Notes: generated by a model not told the origin, from the sequence alone. 64,000 nt of DNA from JAGWBJ01 sp034423015 (GCA_034423015.1 DAOUJG010000053.1:62001-126000), one strand, 5' to 3'. Numbered from the stretch's first letter, positions 14,890 through 24,860 are shown. A program made the numbers and translations.

Positions 14890-17800
14890 ATGAACGAGAA
14901 CGAACGCATCGACTCCCTCAAGTCCCTTCTGCAACGGCGAATACTGGTGCTGGACGGCGCCATGGGGACGTCCATCCAGGCCCTGGACCTGGGGCCGGAG
15001 GACTTCGGCGGAGCGGAGTACGAGGGGTGCAACGAGTACCTGGTCGTAACCCGGCCAGACGCCATCTTAGGCATACACCGGAGCTACCTGGACGCCGGAT
15101 GCGACATCCTGGAGACCAACACCTTCGGCGCCACGCCCCTGGTGCTGGCCGAGTACGGCCTGGCCCACGAGGCCCGGCGCATCAACCGGGAGGCCGCGGC
15201 CCTGGCGCGGCAGGCGGCGGACGAAGTCGCCACTGCCGACAGGCCGCGTTTCGTCGCCGGGTCCATGGGCCCCACCACCAAGACAATCTCGGTGACCGGC
15301 GGCGTGACCTTCGACGAGCTGGCTGACTCGTTCCACGAGCAGGCGCTGGGCCTGTTGGAGGGGGGCGCCGACCTGCTCCTCCTGGAGACTGGCCAGGACA
15401 CCCTGAACATCAAGGCCGGCCTGGAGGGCATCGACCACGCCTTCCAGGAGCTTGGGAGAGAGCTCCCGGTGGCGGTGCAGGGGACCGTGGAGCCCATGGG
15501 CACCCTGCTGGCGGGACAGGACGTGGAGGCGCTCTACACGTCCCTCGCCCACCGGGACCTGCTGTGGATAGGGCTGAACTGCGCCACCGGGCCGACCTTC
15601 ATGACCGACCACGTCCGCACCCTGGCGGCCCTGTCCCGGTTCCCGGTAGCGTGCCTGCCCAACGCAGGCCTGCCCGACGAGTTCGGCAAGTACAACGAGA
15701 CGCCGGAGATGATGGCGCACACCCTGGGCCTCTTCATCGCCTCCGGCTGGGTCAACCTCATCGGCGGGTGCTGCGGCACGACGCCGGAGCACATACGCCT
15801 GCTGGTCGAGGCCGCCGAGGGCGCCCCCGGCAGGCCCCTCGCCGCCGGGCGGGATACACGGGTGTCGGGCATCGAGACGGTGGTGGTGGACGAGGACGTC
15901 CGGCCCGCCATCGTCGGAGAGCGCACCAACGTCCTGGGGAGCCGCCGCTTCCGCCGCCTCATAAACCAGGGCAGCTTCGAGGAGGCCGCCGAGGTGGGAC
16001 GCCGTCAGGTGCGAAACGGCGCCCACGTGCTGGACGTGTGCCTCCAGGACCCAGACCGGGACGAGGTGGCCGACGTGACCACCTTCCTGGATGTGCTCAA
16101 CAAGAAGGTCAAGGCGCCGGTCATGATCGACTCCACCGACGCCCAGGTGATCCACGAGGCCTTGAAGCGGCTCCAGGGCAAGTCCATCATCAACTCTGTC
16201 AACCTGGAGGACGGCGAGGAGCGGTTCCAGGCGGTTGTCCCGCTGGCCCGGCGGTACGGTGCGGCCCTGGTCGTGGGCTGCATCGACGACGACAAGGAGC
16301 AGGCCCAGGCCGTCACCCGGCAGCGCAAGCTGGACGTGGCCCTCAGGTCCTACGACCTCCTGACCGGGAAGTATGGCGTGGCCCCCGAGGACCTGATCTT
16401 CGACCCGTTGGTGTTCCCGGCGGGGACGGGGGACGAGAACTACGTTGGGTCGGGAGAGGAGACCATCGAGGGGGTACGGCTCATCAGGCAGGCGCTGCCC
16501 CGCTGCAAGACCGTCCTTGGCATTTCCAACGTCTCCTTCGGACTGCCCCCCTCGGGCCGGGAGGTGCTCAACTCGGTGTTCCTGTACCACTGCGTCCAGG
16601 CCGGCCTGGACATGGCCATCGTCAACTCGGAGTTGATGCAGCGGTACACGTCCATCCCGGAGGAGGAGCGGAGGCTGGCCGAGGACCTGATCTGGAACCG
16701 GGGCGAAGACCCGGTGGCCGCCTTCGCGGCCCACTTCAGGGACCGGCCGCCCAAGTCGACCACCGAGGAGCGGCGTAGCCTGCCCCTGGACGAGCGGTTG
16801 GCCATGGCCATCATCGAGGGGTCCAAGGAGGGGCTGGCCGAGGACCTGGACGAGGCCATGGCCGGGCGGACCCCGCTGGAGATAATCAACGGTCCGCTGA
16901 TGGCGGGGATGGACGAGGTGGGGCGACAGTTCAACGCCAACCAGCTCATCGTGGCTGAGGTGCTCCAGTCGGCGGAGTCCATGAAGTTCGCGGTGGCCCA
17001 CCTGGAGCCCCACATGGAGCGGGTGGACTCGGCCACCCGGGGCAAGGTGGTGCTGGCCACGGTGAAGGGCGACGTCCACGACATAGGCAAAAACCTGGTG
17101 GAGATCATCATCTCCAACAACGGTTACCAGGTGATAAACCTGGGGATCAAGGTGCCGCCCCAGGACCTGATCGAGGCCTACCGGGAGCATAACCCGGACA
17201 TCATCGGGCTGTCGGGCCTGCTGGTGAAGTCCGCCCAGATGATGGTGGAGACGGTGCGGGACTTTCGCCAGGCGGGCGTGAGTGCGCCGGTGCTGGTGGG
17301 TGGCGCCGCCCTCTCCAACCGGTTCACCCGGCTGCGCATCGCGCCGGAGTACGACGGGCTGGTGGCCTACGCCTCCGACGCCATGACGGGCCTGGCTCTG
17401 GCCAACACCATCCAGGAGGCCGACGAGCGGGAGCGGCTGGCGGCGTCGCTGACGGCCGAGTCCCGGGACCTCCTGGAGAGCGAGGAACGACGCCGGCAGG
17501 CGGAGCCGGCCGCCGGCGCGCTGCCCCCCAAGGCGGCCCAGGTCAGGCACGACTTCCCCATCCCCAACCCGCCCGACCTGCTCCTGCACGTCATACGGGA
17601 CCACGACCTGCAGGAGATATTCCCGTATATCAACCCCCAGATGCTGTACGCCCGCCACCTGGGCTTCAAGGGACGGTTTGCCGATGCCCTGTCCCAGGGG
17701 GACCCGGCGGCGGTGGAGCTGCGGGAGTCGGTGCGGCGGATAGAGGACGAGGTTCTGGCCCGGGACGACATCAACGCCGGCGCCGTCTTCAAGTTCTTCC

Positions 17801-18399
17801 CCTGCCGCTCCGATGGCCGGCAGGTGCTGGTGTACGCCCCCGACGGGGCGACGGTCCTGGAGCGGTTCCGCTTCGGCCGCCAGTCCCGGGGGGACGGGCT
17901 GTGCCTGGCCGACTACCTGCTACCCGGGGACTCTGGGGAGGTCGACTACCTGGCCATGTTCGTAACCACCGTGGGACCGGGGGTCCGCGACCTGGCCGAG
18001 GCGTGGAAGCAGGAGGGGCGCTACCTGGACTCCCACGTCCTCCAGGCGCTGGCCCTGGAGAGCGCCGAGGCGTTCGCGGAGCTGCTGCACCAGCGCATTC
18101 GCCGCATGTGGGGGTTTGGCGACCCCGAGGGCACCACCTACGTGGACCTGTTCCGGACCCGGTACCGGGGCCGCCGCTACTCCTTCGGCTATCCCGCCTG
18201 CCCCAGGCTGGAGGACCAGGCCCAGCTCTTTCGCTTGCTGGGAGCCACGGCCGAGCTCGGGGTGGAGCTGACCGAGGAGTTCATGATGGACCCCGAGTCA
18301 TCGGTCTCGGCGCTGGTCTTCCATCACCCCGACGCCAAGTACTTCAACCTGGACGAGGCGGACATCCAGCGGCTGGAGGCCGAGACAGGGGCCGGCTAG
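14890..18399 (+). CDS. metH: Cobalamin-dependent methionine synthase
   Basis: The 1169-residue enzyme transfers a methyl group from methyl-tetrahydrofolate to homocysteine through cob(I)alamin. All four modules are visible: the homocysteine domain (start ILVLDGAMGTSIQ, zinc site GGCCGTTPEHI near residue 297), the pterin domain (IVGERTNVLGSRRFR), the cobalamin cap and Rossmann modules with DVHDIGKNLVEIII (the His ligand near residue 735), and the SAM reactivation domain with RGRRYSFGYPACP near residue 1105. The length is normal for MetH. The gene stops four bases into the convergent PPDK gene. Confidence 0.96.
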   Translation: MNENERIDSLKSLLQRRILVLDGAMGTSIQALDLGPEDFGGAEYEGCNEYLVVTRPDAILGIHRSYLDAGCDILETNTFGATPLVLAEYGLAHEARRINREAAALARQAADEVATADRPRFVAGSMGPTTKTISVTGGVTFDELADSFHEQALGLLEGGADLLLLETGQDTLNIKAGLEGIDHAFQELGRELPVAVQGTVEPMGTLLAGQDVEALYTSLAHRDLLWIGLNCATGPTFMTDHVRTLAALSRFPVACLPNAGLPDEFGKYNETPEMMAHTLGLFIASGWVNLIGGCCGTTPEHIRLLVEAAEGAPGRPLAAGRDTRVSGIETVVVDEDVRPAIVGERTNVLGSRRFRRLINQGSFEEAAEVGRRQVRNGAHVLDVCLQDPDRDEVADVTTFLDVLNKKVKAPVMIDSTDAQVIHEALKRLQGKSIINSVNLEDGEERFQAVVPLARRYGAALVVGCIDDDKEQAQAVTRQRKLDVALRSYDLLTGKYGVAPEDLIFDPLVFPAGTGDENYVGSGEETIEGVRLIRQALPRCKTVLGISNVSFGLPPSGREVLNSVFLYHCVQAGLDMAIVNSELMQRYTSIPEEERRLAEDLIWNRGEDPVAAFAAHFRDRPPKSTTEERRSLPLDERLAMAIIEGSKEGLAEDLDEAMAGRTPLEIINGPLMAGMDEVGRQFNANQLIVAEVLQSAESMKFAVAHLEPHMERVDSATRGKVVLATVKGDVHDIGKNLVEIIISNNGYQVINLGIKVPPQDLIEAYREHNPDIIGLSGLLVKSAQMMVETVRDFRQAGVSAPVLVGGAALSNRFTRLRIAPEYDGLVAYASDAMTGLALANTIQEADERERLAASLTAESRDLLESEERRRQAEPAAGALPPKAAQVRHDFPIPNPPDLLLHVIRDHDLQEIFPYINPQMLYARHLGFKGRFADALSQGDPAAVELRESVRRIEDEVLARDDINAGAVFKFFPCRSDGRQVLVYAPDGATVLERFRFGRQSRGDGLCLADYLLPGDSGEVDYLAMFVTTVGPGVRDLAEAWKQEGRYLDSHVLQALALESAEAFAELLHQRIRRMWGFGDPEGTTYVDLFRTRYRGRRYSFGYPACPRLEDQAQLFRLLGATAELGVELTEEFMMDPESSVSALVFHHPDAKYFNLDEADIQRLEAETGAG

Positions 18400-21158
18400 G
18401 ACGATCCGGCGGCCTCTTTCAGGGCTGCCTGGGCGGCGGCGAGGCGGGCCACGGGGACGCGGAAGGGCGAGCAGCTAACGTAGTTCAATCCCTCCCGGTG
18501 GCAGAACTCGATGCTGGCCGGGTCTCCGCCGTGCTCCCCGCAGATCCCCACCTCCAGGTCCGGGCGTGTCCGGCGGCCCTGCTCCACGGCGATGCGGACC
18601 AGGGCGCCCACACCGTCGGGGTCCAGGGTGGCGAAGGGGTTGGCGGGCAGGACCTCCTCCTGGATGTAGGTGGCCAGGAACTTGCCCTCGGCGTCGTCGC
18701 GGCTGAAGCCGTAGGTGGTCTGGGTCAGGTCGTTGGTCCCGAAGCTGAAGAAGTCCGAGTGGCCGGCCACCTCTCCCGCTGTGAGGCACGCCCTGGGCAC
18801 CTCTATCATGGACCCGTACAGATAGCCGACGGTGGTGTCCATCTCCTTCTGCACCCGGTCGGCGACCTTGGTGAGACCTACTTTGAGGCGGCTGAGCTCG
18901 TTGACGTGGGAGGTGAGGGGGATCATGATCTCGGGGTGCACCTGGACCCCCTCGCGGATGAGCCCCGCGCCCGCGGTGATTATGGCCTCCACCTGCATCT
19001 CGTAGATGGCGGGGAAGGTCAGGCCGAGCCTGCAGCCTCGGTGCCCCAGCATGGGGTTGGACTCGCGCAGGGACTCCACAAGCTGCAGGAACTGCTCCCT
19101 GGCCTGCCTCTCCTCCTGGGGCGCGCCCCGGACCTCCATCTCCACCACCTCCCGCAGCAGGTCCTCGTGCCGGGGAAGGAACTCGTGGAGCGGGGCATCC
19201 AGGAGGCGGATGATAACCGGGCGGTCGCCCATGGCCCTGAGCACCCCGGTGAAGTCGGCTATCTGCAGCTCCTTGAGATGTGCAAGGGCGTTGTAGAACT
19301 CGTTGACGCCCACGGGTAGCTCGGGCGAGGTGGCGCGACGGACGGCCGCCTCGGGGTGGGCGGCCTCCCAGCGCTCGGCCTCCTGGGCGTTGATGAGCAT
19401 CCGCTGCACCACGGGCACTCTGTCGGGCCCCAGGAACATGTGCTCGGTGCGGCAGAGGCCTATCCCCTCGGCCCCCATCGCCACGGCCCGCTCGGCGTCC
19501 AAGGGGGTGTCGGCATTGGCCCAGACGCCCAGGCGCCTGGCCTTGTCGGCCCAGGAGAGAAGGGTCTGGGCCTCCTGCAGCTCGTCCAAGTCCGGCTGGA
19601 AGGTGGGTATGGCCCCGGCGAACACCTCCCCGGTGGTGCCGTCCACGCTGAGGTCGTCTCCCTCCTCTATCGTTTGGCCGTTGGCGACGAAACGCCGGCC
19701 CTGGAGGTCGACCTGTATGTCCTCGCATCCGACCACGCACGGCTTGCCCAGTCCCCGGGTGACCACCGCCGCGTGGCTGGTGACGCCGCCGCGGCTGGTG
19801 AGCACGCCCCTGGCCTCCAGTATGCCGTGGATGTCGTCGGGCTTGGTCTCGGGCCGGACCAGGATGACGGGCGTGCCGTTCTTGCCGGCCTCGGCGGCCC
19901 GGGTGGCGTCGAAGAACACCTTGCCGGTGGCCGCTCCCGGGGAGGCGCCGAAGCCGCGTCCCAGCAGCTCCTGCGAGGATACCTTGGCGGCCCTGGCTTC
20001 GGAGTCGAAGCGAGGGACGAAGAGCAGGGACAGCTCCTCGGCGTTGACCCGGTTGATGGCCGCGCTCTCGTCGATCAGGACCTCGTCCACCATGTCCACG
20101 GCGCTCTTCACGGCCGCCTGGACGGTCCGGGCGGCGTTGCGGGCCTGGAGCATGTACAGGCGGCCACCCTCCACGGTGAACTCCAGGTCCTGGACGTCCC
20201 TGTAGTGCTGCTCCAGCTGCTGGGCCACCCTGGAGAGCTGGGAGTGGACCTCGGGCAGCTGCCGGGCGAGGGCGGAGATGGGTTCGGGGTTGCGAATCCC
20301 CGCCACCACGTCCTCTCCCTGGCCGTTGACGAGGTACTCGCCGTACAGCTCCTTTCGGCCGTTCAGGGGATTGCGCGTGAAGAGGACTCCCGTTCCGCTG
20401 TCGTCTCCCAGGTTGCCGAAGACCATGGCCATTATGTTGACGGCCGTGCCCCAGTGGTGGGGGATGCCGAAGTGGTCCCGGTAGCTGACGGCGCGGGGGC
20501 TGTTCCAGCTCTCGAAGACCGCCTTGACGGCTCCTTCAAGCTGCTCCCAGGGGTCCTGGGGCACTTCGCTGGAGGTGGCCTTGTGGACCTCCGCCTTGAA
20601 CTGCTCGATGACGCTGCGGAGCTGGTCGGGGTTCAGCTCGTTGTCCAGGCTGACTCCGGCGCGCTCCTTCTCCCGGGCGAGTATCTCCTCGAAGACCTCG
20701 GAGTCCACGCCCATCACGACTCCGGCGTACATCTGTATGAACCGGCGGTAGGCGTCATAGGCCGGACGCTCGTCGCCCATGAGGGAGGCCAGACCGTGGA
20801 CTATCTCGTCGTTGTTTCCCAGGTTGAGGATGGTGTCCATCATGCCTGGCATGGATATCCTGGCTCCCGAGCGCACGGAGACCAGCAGGGGACTGGACTC
20901 GGAGCCGAACCGGCGGCCGATGGACTCCTCCAGCGACGCCATGTTGCTCCTTACAGCCTCCCACAGGCCCTCGGGCACCTGGCCGCCGGTCTCGAAGAAG
21001 TGGACGCAGGCCTCGGTGGTGATGATGAAGCCGGGGGGCACGGGAAGGTCCAGGTTGGCCATCTCGCAGAGGTTGGCCCCCTTGCCGCCCAGCAGGTCGC
21101 GCATCCCCGCATCGCCTTCGTCGAACCGATAGGTCAGCTTGCTGCCGCCCTTTGCCAT
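18396..21158 (-). CDS. ppdK: Pyruvate, phosphate dikinase
   Basis: The 920-residue protein interconverts pyruvate, ATP and Pi with PEP, AMP and PPi. It has an N-terminal ATP-grasp region (LLGGKGANLCEMANLDLPVPPGF), the phospho-carrying His in GVTSHAAVVTRGLGKPCV, and the PEP/pyruvate barrel with catalytic Cys in VGICGEHGGDP near the end. ATG 21158 follows CGGAG. It appears to be a single gene and can serve gluconeogenesis or PPi-linked glycolysis. Its 3' end overlaps that of metH. Confidence 0.95.
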   Translation of the reverse strand: MAKGGSKLTYRFDEGDAGMRDLLGGKGANLCEMANLDLPVPPGFIITTEACVHFFETGGQVPEGLWEAVRSNMASLEESIGRRFGSESSPLLVSVRSGARISMPGMMDTILNLGNNDEIVHGLASLMGDERPAYDAYRRFIQMYAGVVMGVDSEVFEEILAREKERAGVSLDNELNPDQLRSVIEQFKAEVHKATSSEVPQDPWEQLEGAVKAVFESWNSPRAVSYRDHFGIPHHWGTAVNIMAMVFGNLGDDSGTGVLFTRNPLNGRKELYGEYLVNGQGEDVVAGIRNPEPISALARQLPEVHSQLSRVAQQLEQHYRDVQDLEFTVEGGRLYMLQARNAARTVQAAVKSAVDMVDEVLIDESAAINRVNAEELSLLFVPRFDSEARAAKVSSQELLGRGFGASPGAATGKVFFDATRAAEAGKNGTPVILVRPETKPDDIHGILEARGVLTSRGGVTSHAAVVTRGLGKPCVVGCEDIQVDLQGRRFVANGQTIEEGDDLSVDGTTGEVFAGAIPTFQPDLDELQEAQTLLSWADKARRLGVWANADTPLDAERAVAMGAEGIGLCRTEHMFLGPDRVPVVQRMLINAQEAERWEAAHPEAAVRRATSPELPVGVNEFYNALAHLKELQIADFTGVLRAMGDRPVIIRLLDAPLHEFLPRHEDLLREVVEMEVRGAPQEERQAREQFLQLVESLRESNPMLGHRGCRLGLTFPAIYEMQVEAIITAGAGLIREGVQVHPEIMIPLTSHVNELSRLKVGLTKVADRVQKEMDTTVGYLYGSMIEVPRACLTAGEVAGHSDFFSFGTNDLTQTTYGFSRDDAEGKFLATYIQEEVLPANPFATLDPDGVGALVRIAVEQGRRTRPDLEVGICGEHGGDPASIEFCHREGLNYVSCSPFRVPVARLAAAQAALKEAAGSS

Positions 21159-21280
21159 CGTCTACTCCGATCTCTCTCCCCTTCCGGGGACCTGAGCTAT
21201 GGCTTGGTCTCCGCCGGACGCCGCCCGCGCCCGGGAGTCAGTGGCGCCTCGTTACCCCGCTTTCGCGTGGGGCCGCTCGC

Positions 21281-22288
21281 TCAGGACTCGTCCTGCGGGG
21301 CGGCGGCCGCTTCCTCCAGGTAGAAGCCGTTCTCCCAGAGGTCGTCCAGTACGGCCTCCTCCTCCGGCCCCAGGTCGGGCGTGTCGGGAGCGGAGGTGTA
21401 CTCCACCAGCTCATCCATGCCGGTGATGTTGGGCAGCACCGAGACGATGCTGCCCTTGGCCAGGCAGAACTTGATGGCCGCCTGGGACATGGTCCGCCCC
21501 GTCTCCTCGGCCAGGAACCTGGCCTGCGCGGCCTTCTTGAGCGCGTCGACCATCCACTCGTGCTTGCGGTGGGCGCGGTGGTCGGTGGGGTCGAACTCCG
21601 GGGGCTCGGTGAACTTGCCGGTGAGGACCTCGGAGGCGTGGGGCACCCGGGACAGGAGGCCCACGTTCTCCTCCTCGGCGATGGGAAAGAAGCGGCGGGC
21701 CGGGTCCTGCTCCAGGATGCTGTAGATTATCTGGACGGAGCTGACCTGCCTCTCCCGCATGGAGGCCTCTCCCTCCTCGAACCATCCTATGTCCGGGCCC
21801 AGGGCGGAGCCGTAGTACCGTATCTTGCCCTCCTTGACGAGGGCATCCAGCAGGTCGAACACCTCGTCGTTCTCGATGGCGTCGATGCGGGGGTTGTGCA
21901 GCTGGAAGAGGTCTATGTAGTCGGTCTTGAGGCGGCGGAGGCTCTGTTCGCATGCGTAGCGGATGAAGTCCGGCTCGAAGCGCTGGGACCGCTCCTTGTG
22001 GCCGATGCGCTCTATGTTGTCGTACCAGTCGTAGCCGAACTTGGTGGCGATGACTATGTCATGCCTGGCGTGTCCCAGGGACTTGGCCAGGATCTCCTCA
22101 CCGTAGCCCTCGCCGTAGGTGTCGGCGGTGTCGAAGAGGTTGATCCCCATCTCCACTGCCTGCTCGAGGAGGCGCACCTTGTCGGCCTCCTCGATGCGGC
22201 CCCACCAGTTGGTGGCCACGGTCCACAGGCCGAACCCCACCTCGGATAGCTGGAGGTCGGTCCTGGGTAGCTGCCGGTACTTCAACAT
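21281..22288 (-). CDS. Aldo/keto reductase
   Basis: The 335-residue protein shows the AKR signature: GFGLWTV, FDTADTYGEGYGEEILAKSLG with catalytic Asp and Tyr, IATKFGYDWYD with the Lys, and IDLFQLHNPR with the His. It reduces an aldehyde or ketone with NADPH; the substrate is not evident. It resembles the 2,5-diketogluconate/YajO-like branch. ATG 22288 has GGAG five bases upstream. The open frame upstream to 23035 is an antisense shadow of the next gene. The gap to ppdK (21159-21280) shows nothing. Confidence 0.9.
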   Translation of the reverse strand: MLKYRQLPRTDLQLSEVGFGLWTVATNWWGRIEEADKVRLLEQAVEMGINLFDTADTYGEGYGEEILAKSLGHARHDIVIATKFGYDWYDNIERIGHKERSQRFEPDFIRYACEQSLRRLKTDYIDLFQLHNPRIDAIENDEVFDLLDALVKEGKIRYYGSALGPDIGWFEEGEASMRERQVSSVQIIYSILEQDPARRFFPIAEEENVGLLSRVPHASEVLTGKFTEPPEFDPTDHRAHRKHEWMVDALKKAAQARFLAEETGRTMSQAAIKFCLAKGSIVSVLPNITGMDELVEYTSAPDTPDLGPEEEAVLDDLWENGFYLEEAAAAPQDES

Positions 22289-22395
22289 GCACTCCGCAGG
22301 ATAGTCTCCCCGGCCGGGCGTGCGGGCTGCCGCCGGCCCGAGGACAAGCGTGCGCCCGCCATCGGTCCCCGGGCCTTCGGCCCCCCGGCCCTCGG

Positions 22396-22968
22396 TTATT
22401 TCAGCGCGGCCTTGACCTCTTGGACCCTGGTCCGGAAATCGTCGTCGGTCATGACCGGGGCGAGGGCCCCGAGTCGGACGGGCTCCGGGAGCTCGACCCA
22501 GGACTTGCACCCGGCGAAGGACCGGGAGAAGGGCACGGTGTGCGGCTCCTCCAGGCGGTACAGCCGTACCAACAGTATGGCCAGCGGGTGTCTTGGCTTC
22601 CAGTGAAGGCGCTTCTGCGCGTAGTCCGATGTCCAGATGTGGTGGGGCTCCAAGCTGTCCACGGCGGCCTGTTCGCTCAGCTCGATGGCTTCTTCGACCC
22701 TGGCCCAGTGGCCGAAGGTGATGGCGCCGTTGCCCCCGGCCTCGGCGACCACCCGGGACAACTCCTGGTGATACTCCTCCTTGAGCAGCTCCGGCTTCTG
22801 GTGCTCGAAGGTCGGATACATCAGGAACTCCGGATGTAGCACCCGGAAGTCCTTGCCATCCTCGTGGATGCCGCCCTTGCGGAGGAGGAGGATCTGGTCG
22901 CCCCGGTCGAAGGCGCGAATGGTGACGGCCCACTCCTTGAAGGCGACATTGCAGGAGAGATGGTGCAT
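22396..22968 (-). CDS. DUF1802 family protein
   Basis: The product of about 190 residues begins MHHLSCNVAFKEWAVTIRAFDRGDQILLLRKGGI, which is typical of DUF1802: a short KEWA motif then LLRKGGI, with FLMYPTFEHQ and HPLAILLVRLYRL later. The molecular role of the family is unknown. GTG 22989 seven codons upstream is an alternative start. It is divergent from the geranylgeranyl-reductase-like gene, with a gap of about 130 bases that carries that gene's -10 element. Confidence 0.75.
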   Translation of the reverse strand: MHHLSCNVAFKEWAVTIRAFDRGDQILLLRKGGIHEDGKDFRVLHPEFLMYPTFEHQKPELLKEEYHQELSRVVAEAGGNGAITFGHWARVEEAIELSEQAAVDSLEPHHIWTSDYAQKRLHWKPRHPLAILLVRLYRLEEPHTVPFSRSFAGCKSWVELPEPVRLGALAPVMTDDDFRTRVQEVKAALK

Positions 22969-23086
22969 GGTCTCGCTCCGGGCGGGCACGGGCGGCCGAA
23001 TGGTGCCCGCGAATATCCAACAATGTTATCACCAACGGTCAACTGCCTCAACCGGTGGCGCTGCTCCTTTCCCTTCCCACTGCGGC

Positions 23087-23092
23087 TATAAT
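23087..23092 (+). promoter_or_regulatory. Minus-10 element of the reductase-like gene
   Basis: A perfect TATAAT stands 28 bases before the ATG at 23121. The -35 region at 17-18 bases distance is poor. Confidence 0.45.
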
Positions 23093-23120
23093 GGGACGGT
23101 ACCGAGACATAAGGGGGACG

Positions 23121-24272
23121 ATGACGGGAAAGAGATACGACGTCCTGATAGTGGGGGCCGGGCCCGCGGGCACGACCCTCGCCTACGACCTGGCGCGCCG
23201 GGGTGTCAGCACCCTCATCGTCGAGCGGGAGAGGCTGCCCCGTTACAAGACCTGAGGCGGCGGTGTGAATGAAAGGGCCGTTCGGCTCTTGGATTTCCCG
23301 ATAGCGCCCGTGGTCCAGAGGACCGTGGACCGGGCGTGGCTCACCTACAGGATGTCCGGTGGCTTCGTCCGCAGCTTCCATCAGCCCTTTACGTACATGA
23401 CGATGCGGGAGCGCCTGGACTCCTACCTGGCCCAGCGGGCCGTGTCGGTGGGGGCCGAGGTCATGGACGGGGCCCGTGTCGTGGGAGTCGAAGCCGGGGA
23501 CGGGCCCGTACGCGTTTCCGTGGCCGGGGAGACCATCGAGGGCCGGGTGCTGGTGGGGGCCGACGGGGTGAACAGCGTCGTTGCCCACCAGGCGGGACTC
23601 CTGAGGGATGCGGAGGTCGGCGTCGGGCTGGAGAGCGAGGTCTACCCTGCCCCCGGCATCCTGGAGCCCTGGAGGGACACGGCCGGCCTGGATTTCGGGA
23701 CCCTCCGGGGCGGCTACATGTGGGTGTTCCCCAAGGAGGACCACCTGTCCATCGGCGTGGCGGGGTTCGCCCGGTGGGGTCCCAGGATGCGGGGCCTCCT
23801 GGACGCCTACCTGGGCTTCCTGGGGTTGGAGGGCGCGGAACGCCGACTGACCAGGGGACACCGGCTGGCGCGACGCAAGAGGGGGATGGCCATCCAGTCT
23901 GGCCCTGTCCTGCTGGTGGGAGATGCGGCGGGGCTGATGGACTTCTGGACCGGGGAGGGCATCTACTACGCCGTCAAGAGCGCCCAGGCGGCGGCACCGG
24001 CCATCGCCGCGTACCTGGAGGGTGCGACCCCGGACTTCGCCGGCTACGAGAAGACCATCGACGCCGAGCTGATGCCCGAGCTGCAGATAGCCCGGACGCT
24101 GACGAGGATCGCCGTGTGGTTCCCCAAGCTCACATACACGTTGATGAAGAGGTCGGACTGGGTGTGGAACGCCGGGTGCCAGGTGCTGCGGTCCGAGAAG
24201 ACCTATCAGGACGTAAGGGGTAGGATGGGGCCCCTCACCTTCCTCTTCGACCTGGCCGGTAAGGGGACGTGA
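23121..24272 (+). CDS. Geranylgeranyl-reductase-family flavoprotein with selenocysteine (UGA)
   Basis: ATG 23121 follows AAGGGGG. The frame gives a 383-residue FAD protein read through one TGA (23253-23255, codon 45). Before it: YDVLIVGAGPAGTTLAYDLARRG (FAD site) and RLPRYKT; after it: GGGVNERAVRLLD. Family members read RxKxCGGG, so the TGA falls exactly on the conserved Cys. The rest is complete: GGYMWVFPKEDHLSIGVAG (the YxWxFP substrate motif), LLVGDAAGLMDFWTGEGI (second FAD motif). The family reduces prenyl double bonds of lipids, chlorophyll or quinones, so a lipid or menaquinone role is likely. A SECIS-like hairpin follows. A plain nonsense mutation is the main alternative. Confidence 0.85.
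23273..23290 (+). promoter_or_regulatory. Candidate bacterial SECIS element of the reductase-like gene
   Basis: AAGGGCC (23273-23279) pairs with GGCTCTT (23284-23290): seven pairs, one of them G-U. The apical loop is GTTC, so it begins with GU as in E. coli SECIS loops. The loop G is 25 nt downstream of the UGA, inside the 16-37 nt window of the bacterial consensus. Confidence 0.65.
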
Positions 24273-24299
24273 CGGGACGGCTACCGGAGTGATTAGCCC

Positions 24300-24860
24300 T
24301 CACGCGACGACGGCTGATACCTCGACGGTGAGCTCGGGCAAGGCCTGGGGCGAGACCCGGCTTCCTACCGGCGACACCTGGACGCTGCCGTACCCCCCGG
24401 TCACGGGCTCCCGGTATACCTCGACGGCCCCCGAGCCCAGGTCCACCAGCCACACCTCGGGAATGGCCGCCGTTCCGTAGGCCGGCACCTTGACCTCCCT
24501 ATCGTACTCCGCGGAGGCGTCGGAGACCTCCACCAGCAGGAGGATGTCCTCGGGGCCCGGGTGGGACTCGGAGTAGAAGTCGGCCCTGGCGCGGAGGATG
24601 GCCAGGTCGGGCTGGGGCTCGGAGAACTCGCCGAGCCTGACGGGGTTCTGCACAGCAACGATGAAGCGTCCCCCGGCCTGCCTCGAAAACGCTTGAGTCA
24701 GGCGGTTCACACAGGCCGCGTGGCGGCTGCCGATGGGTGCCATCTCCACTATGTCTCCTTCCAGCAGCTCTACCCGGTCGTCCTCGGCCAGGATTCCAGC
24801 GTCGATCATGCGGTCGTAGTCGCCGACGGTGAAGCGGCGTCTGAGAAGCTGGATGGCCAT
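24300..24860 (-). CDS. Uma2 family (DUF820) PD-(D/E)XK-like protein
   Basis: The 186-residue protein has the Uma2 layout: FTVGDYDRMIDAGIL, RVELLEGDIVEMAPIGSRHAA, QPDLAILR, ILLLVEVSDAS and VKVPAYGTAAIPEVWLVD. The nuclease core residues D, E and K are present (PDLA, VEVS, VKVP). Uma2 proteins are abundant in Cyanobacteria and Chloroflexi and their role is not established. A second Uma2 gene lies at 49499. Confidence 0.85.
   Translation of the reverse strand: MAIQLLRRRFTVGDYDRMIDAGILAEDDRVELLEGDIVEMAPIGSRHAACVNRLTQAFSRQAGGRFIVAVQNPVRLGEFSEPQPDLAILRARADFYSESHPGPEDILLLVEVSDASAEYDREVKVPAYGTAAIPEVWLVDLGSGAVEVYREPVTGGYGSVQVSPVGSRVSPQALPELTVEVSAVVA

Noticed and set aside
14890..18399. Long antisense open frames across metH, ppdK and ilvB
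   Set aside because: They are shadows from GC-rich third positions; their translations are Arg/Gly/Pro-rich and match no family.
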